A stretch of DNA of 64,000 nt from JAGLCW01 sp964427915 (lineage in GTDB: Bacteria > Caldisericota > Caldisericia > UBA6126): the NCBI GenBank assembly GCA_964427915.1, contig CAYRWA010000058.1, positions 78,169 to 142,168 on the forward strand, written 5' to 3'. This document shows, one piece after another, positions 61,272 through 64,000 of this stretch. The notes below the pieces were generated by a model. The model had not been told where the DNA came from. It saw only the letters and a list, made by a program, of their open reading frames with translations, and did not search any database. Position 1 is the first letter of the stretch. The number at the start of each line of letters is the position of its first letter. A program made the position numbers and the translations under genes.

Positions 61272-64000
61272 TTAATTGGTAATCGTAATTTCTCTTGTCT
61301 CTCCGTTCCAATCAATAGAAGCACCAAAAGCTTCTCCAATAAAACGCAGTGGTACAAAGGTTCTGTTGTTTACGATTTCAGGTGGTGCCTCTAGGGTTAC
61401 TTTCTCTCGTCCCATAACTCCTTCCGTTTCAATATAAGCTTCAGGATTGCCAATTTGAAGCCATATAGAGACGTCATCTGTATATAGCGTTATTGATCTT
61501 TCAACGGCATCATAGATAACATGAGCTCCAAAGGATTCTGAAATGAAGCGAAAGGGAACCATAGTGCGACCATTTTTGATATAGGGTGGGGTGTCCAAAG
61601 TCACTTCCTCATCATTGACAGATGCTTTTAGGTTTCCAATCTGCAATACAATTTTGTTGATGACAGTAATGACATAGTCCAAAGAAGTTTTGTTGGAAGC
61701 TTGATCTGTCGAATCAATAACAATCGTATTCCAGCCATGTGTTAGTGGGATTGTAACAGAGAAACTGCCGTCTTCTTGTAGTACAATAGTCTGTTCCACT
61801 ATAGTAAGGGTACAACCAGGTTCCGTTATTCCAGTAATAGTAATTTCCCGATCTATTGTTTCTTTAGGAATTTCCGTCTCAATGGTGAGGATTGGTGGAG
61901 TGATGTCGAGTTCAACGGTAAGTGTCTTTTGTGTGGTTAATCCTCTGCGGTTGGTGGCAATGAAGTCAATCGTATTATGTCCTTCCTTAAGGGTCATTAC
62001 ATGCTCAAAAGAACCTTGTCTGGAAACCTGAACAGATTCTCCGCATATTGTTAGCGTTGCAGTTGGATCAGTGGTTCCGGTAATTGTTAGATCGGGTTTA
62101 TTCGTAAGAAGATTTTCTGAAGGTGACATAATACGAAGCTCTGGTGGATGTGCATCGGGATTTCGAAGAACATGGATAGGCAGGAGTACTGTTTTTGAAA
62201 TAGTTCCTGCCTTTGCTTGAACCGATAGTTTTACATCTTTCTCAAGCGTGATCTCATGAAAAGAAAACGTAAAAGTTGATTGTAGCGGTGCATTCCCAAT
62301 GGGAGGAGAAAATATATAAGATGCAAGATCAGCAGGAGGATTTAAAAGGGTTAGCTCAACAGGATCGTCAATATATGGATTGGGAGTGATAAAAATTTCT
62401 ACAGATTTCTTCTCTCCCGCCATGACGTTAAGATCAGTAGATTGTTGTATTTCAATATTGAAATCAGGAGGACTATTTTCAATGGCGCGAATTATACTCT
62501 TGAGTTCCTTTCTTTGATTCGTTGTTATCGACTCTATGAGGAATGTAAACTCTTGTTTTTCATCGCTTTCCTCTTGATCTGGTATATCATATTGAATCTT
62601 GACAGTTACTTTTTCATAAGGGTCTATGGATATGGCTTGATCAGTCCTATTTTCCCCATCAATCGTAACACTATAGTTCCATGGATTCTCTGATGAATGC
62701 TTCGTTGTAAGTTTGTATTGATCCCTTACGTTGCCGGTATTTATGATATCAAATTCCATACTGCTATCATTTCCTTTGATATTTCTCTGGAACAAAGATC
62801 CATCAGAAACGACATCAAAAGAAAGAAATTCTTGATTTTTCACCGGGTACTTAACAGATTGTAAAACCTTTTTTGTACTGTTGTCCTGTACAAAAACTAC
62901 AATGGAGAGATTGTCCGGATTAAAAAAATCGGGTATCGAAAAATCTACATCTAGATCAAAACAATCCCCTTTGCTTCCAAAATTATTACCAGAAGTTAGT
63001 AGCATGGGGGTACCAAGATAATCATTTTCATTGTCATTTGCAGGTGTGATAAAATCTCGTAAAACGAAATGATGATATTTGTCCCCATTGACAGCAGAAT
63101 ATTTAATGTTGCTTTCGACGATGGCAATCAAAAGATGCAAATCGTTTTGGGGAAGGTTTTCAAAGGATTCAACTGCAACATGAATCTTCCCAGCCTTCGT
63201 ATCCTCGTCAAATATATGCTTCGATTGAATACGGACTGGTGAAGATTGATAAGATTTTTTTATAGTTTTTTTGAAATAATCCTTGAACATACGTTCTTTT
63301 TTCGCTTCAGGAGTATTGTTATCAGTTGCAACACCTTTCAGATAATCAGTACCGCCAAAGAATATTGTAGGTAAGCCTTTGTCGTGCATGTAACATCTCA
63401 TTCTGTCTTCACTTTCTATCCAAGACAAACGGGGGACAGGGTGATCACTTGTGGAATCGACATAATAGGAAATGAACGTTGCATAATCTGGCCCTATTAT
63501 ATGTTCTATCCTCCTCATTGCCGTATGGGAGTTCACACAACCCAAACACCACGTTGCGGTAAACAATTCACCGGTAGTTGTTGTAGGGATATAATCTGGG
63601 GGATTACGAAATGGTAAGGAAATTGTGGTAGAATGAACTTTATCGTTCGGTCCGCTTGAGTCGATTTGAATTGGTATTTGAGAGTTTTCGCGGTACAATT
63701 CATGTGTGGATATTCTCATGGTTACAGTTGTTTCCTCTGTCACATCTATACTGGGAGGATCAAATTGGACACGAATTTCTTGCGGTGCAGTATTGGCTGA
63801 AAAGGTTACCTCCCCCTCGAATCCATTTTGAGGATGAACTATAATGGGTATTTCAGTCCAGTGATATTTTTCTAAACAATGCAAACCGATAGGTTCAATA
63901 AAAAAATCTTTATTAACGTTTGCTCGAAACACTGTGGGAATGTTAATAGAGTGATCATCTGTTACAGAAATTGTGATCGTTTCCATATATACTTTCCCTT
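61272..64000 (-). CDS. large secreted thioredoxin-like protein with Ig-like repeats and stalk domain (5' end outside window)
   Basis: The frame stays open to the right edge past the ATG at 63986, and no signal peptide is seen, so the start is outside. From that ATG: an N-terminal beta domain, an Omp28/thioredoxin-like domain (about 135-370) with C147-L-G-C150 (FTATWCLGCVNSH) and KGLPTIFFGG as the cis-Pro region, CARDB/NPCBM-like beta domains (about 380-590), two Ig-like repeats each with TLTITGTTDPTATLTICG-type cores, and a stalk domain (about 780-904; GRTMVPFRFISESFGAHV, RTFVPLRFIGEAFGASIDW). It is an extracellular redox or adhesive protein by inference. Confidence 0.72.
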   Translation of the reverse strand, partial: GKVYMETITISVTDDHSINIPTVFRANVNKDFFIEPIGLHCLEKYHWTEIPIIVHPQNGFEGEVTFSANTAPQEIRVQFDPPSIDVTEETTVTMRISTHELYRENSQIPIQIDSSGPNDKVHSTTISLPFRNPPDYIPTTTTGELFTATWCLGCVNSHTAMRRIEHIIGPDYATFISYYVDSTSDHPVPRLSWIESEDRMRCYMHDKGLPTIFFGGTDYLKGVATDNNTPEAKKERMFKDYFKKTIKKSYQSSPVRIQSKHIFDEDTKAGKIHVAVESFENLPQNDLHLLIAIVESNIKYSAVNGDKYHHFVLRDFITPANDNENDYLGTPMLLTSGNNFGSKGDCFDLDVDFSIPDFFNPDNLSIVVFVQDNSTKKVLQSVKYPVKNQEFLSFDVVSDGSLFQRNIKGNDSSMEFDIINTGNVRDQYKLTTKHSSENPWNYSVTIDGENRTDQAISIDPYEKVTVKIQYDIPDQEESDEKQEFTFLIESITTNQRKELKSIIRAIENSPPDFNIEIQQSTDLNVMAGEKKSVEIFITPNPYIDDPVELTLLNPPADLASYIFSPPIGNAPLQSTFTFSFHEITLEKDVKLSVQAKAGTISKTVLLPIHVLRNPDAHPPELRIMSPSENLLTNKPDLTITGTTDPTATLTICGESVQVSRQGSFEHVMTLKEGHNTIDFIATNRRGLTTQKTLTVELDITPPILTIETEIPKETIDREITITGITEPGCTLTIVEQTIVLQEDGSFSVTIPLTHGWNTIVIDSTDQASNKTSLDYVITVINKIVLQIGNLKASVNDEEVTLDTPPYIKNGRTMVPFRFISESFGAHVIYDAVERSITLYTDDVSIWLQIGNPEAYIETEGVMGREKVTLEAPPEIVNNRTFVPLRFIGEAFGASIDWNGETREITITN

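Noticed and set aside
1..64000. CRISPR array, prophage or insertion sequence
   Set aside because: No regularly spaced repeats, transposase, integrase or phage structural gene was seen on either strand.

Overview
The window reads as a chromosomal segment of a strictly anaerobic, AT-rich bacterium with Bacillota (Clostridia)-like gene signals. It has strong AGGAGG-type ribosome binding sites, consensus TTGACA/TATAAT promoters, a lysine riboswitch, S-layer homology domains, lipoproteins and many secreted 'stalk' (copper amine oxidase N-terminal-like) domains. No outer-membrane genes are seen. Anaerobic life is indicated by [FeFe]-hydrogenase maturases, class III ribonucleotide reductase, 2-oxoacid:ferredoxin oxidoreductase and oxygen-independent haem synthesis by the siroheme (Ahb) route. 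A related deep lineage with the same traits (Caldisericota, Atribacterota, Thermotogota) cannot be excluded from sequence alone. No tRNA, rRNA, CRISPR array, insertion sequence or phage gene was recognised.

Layout. 1-8062 (+): an extracytoplasmic set made of an SLH-anchored 5'-nucleotidase-like protein (cut by the left edge), a haem-binding-type lipoprotein, an NHL/stalk protein, a terminator, then a membrane-anchored rhodanese-like protein, a polytopic membrane protein with a Cys motif and a stalk-TlpA fusion. 8094-12273: YqeY, a phosphoesterase (-) and a large secreted subtilase. 12328-16738 (+): VorB-type 2-oxoacid:ferredoxin oxidoreductase (three subunits), a PepT-like peptidase and class II aldolase. 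16731-17954 (-): a secreted orphan protein. 18171-23351 (-): the hydrogenase-maturation operon (nitroreductase-like, two TM1266-family proteins, hydG, hydE, hydF), with a structured leader between the two TM1266 genes. 23476-23919 (-): OsmC. 23986-32560 (-): a nine-gene operon carrying the complete acetylase branch of lysine synthesis from aspartate, behind a consensus promoter and a lysine riboswitch.

32866-33962 (-): a pilin-like/concanavalin-like fusion and a small membrane protein. 34051-39039 (+): an ICMT-like methyltransferase, then nrdR-nrdD-redoxin-nrdG behind two NrdR boxes spaced 31 bp. 39145-48958 (+): a tightly overlapped ten-gene operon that encodes haem synthesis from glutamyl-tRNA to haem through siroheme (sirC-like, hemA, hemC, cobA-hemD, ahbC, hemB, ahbD, two siroheme decarboxylase subunits, hemL). 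49040-51490 (+): a CGGC protein and a DUF2779 protein that appears to join two nuclease folds. 51625-64000: secreted stalk proteins, an OFA-type MFS transporter, a DUF4173/DUF5050-like fusion, a radical SAM protein, an 800-bp non-coding stretch with inverted repeats, ArfB, a nitroreductase, and a large secreted thioredoxin-like/stalk protein cut by the right edge.

How the parts fit. Haem from the Ahb operon could serve the haem-binding-type lipoprotein near the left end. Reduced ferredoxin from the Vor enzyme could feed an [FeFe] hydrogenase whose structural genes lie outside the window. The Nrd set and lysine operon are self-contained, each with its own visible cis control. The least explained parts are the secreted redox-like cluster at 3356-8062, the non-canonical HydG C-terminal motif, the TM1266 leader RNA, the CGGC-DUF2779 pair and the possible bistable RNA at 59341-59465.
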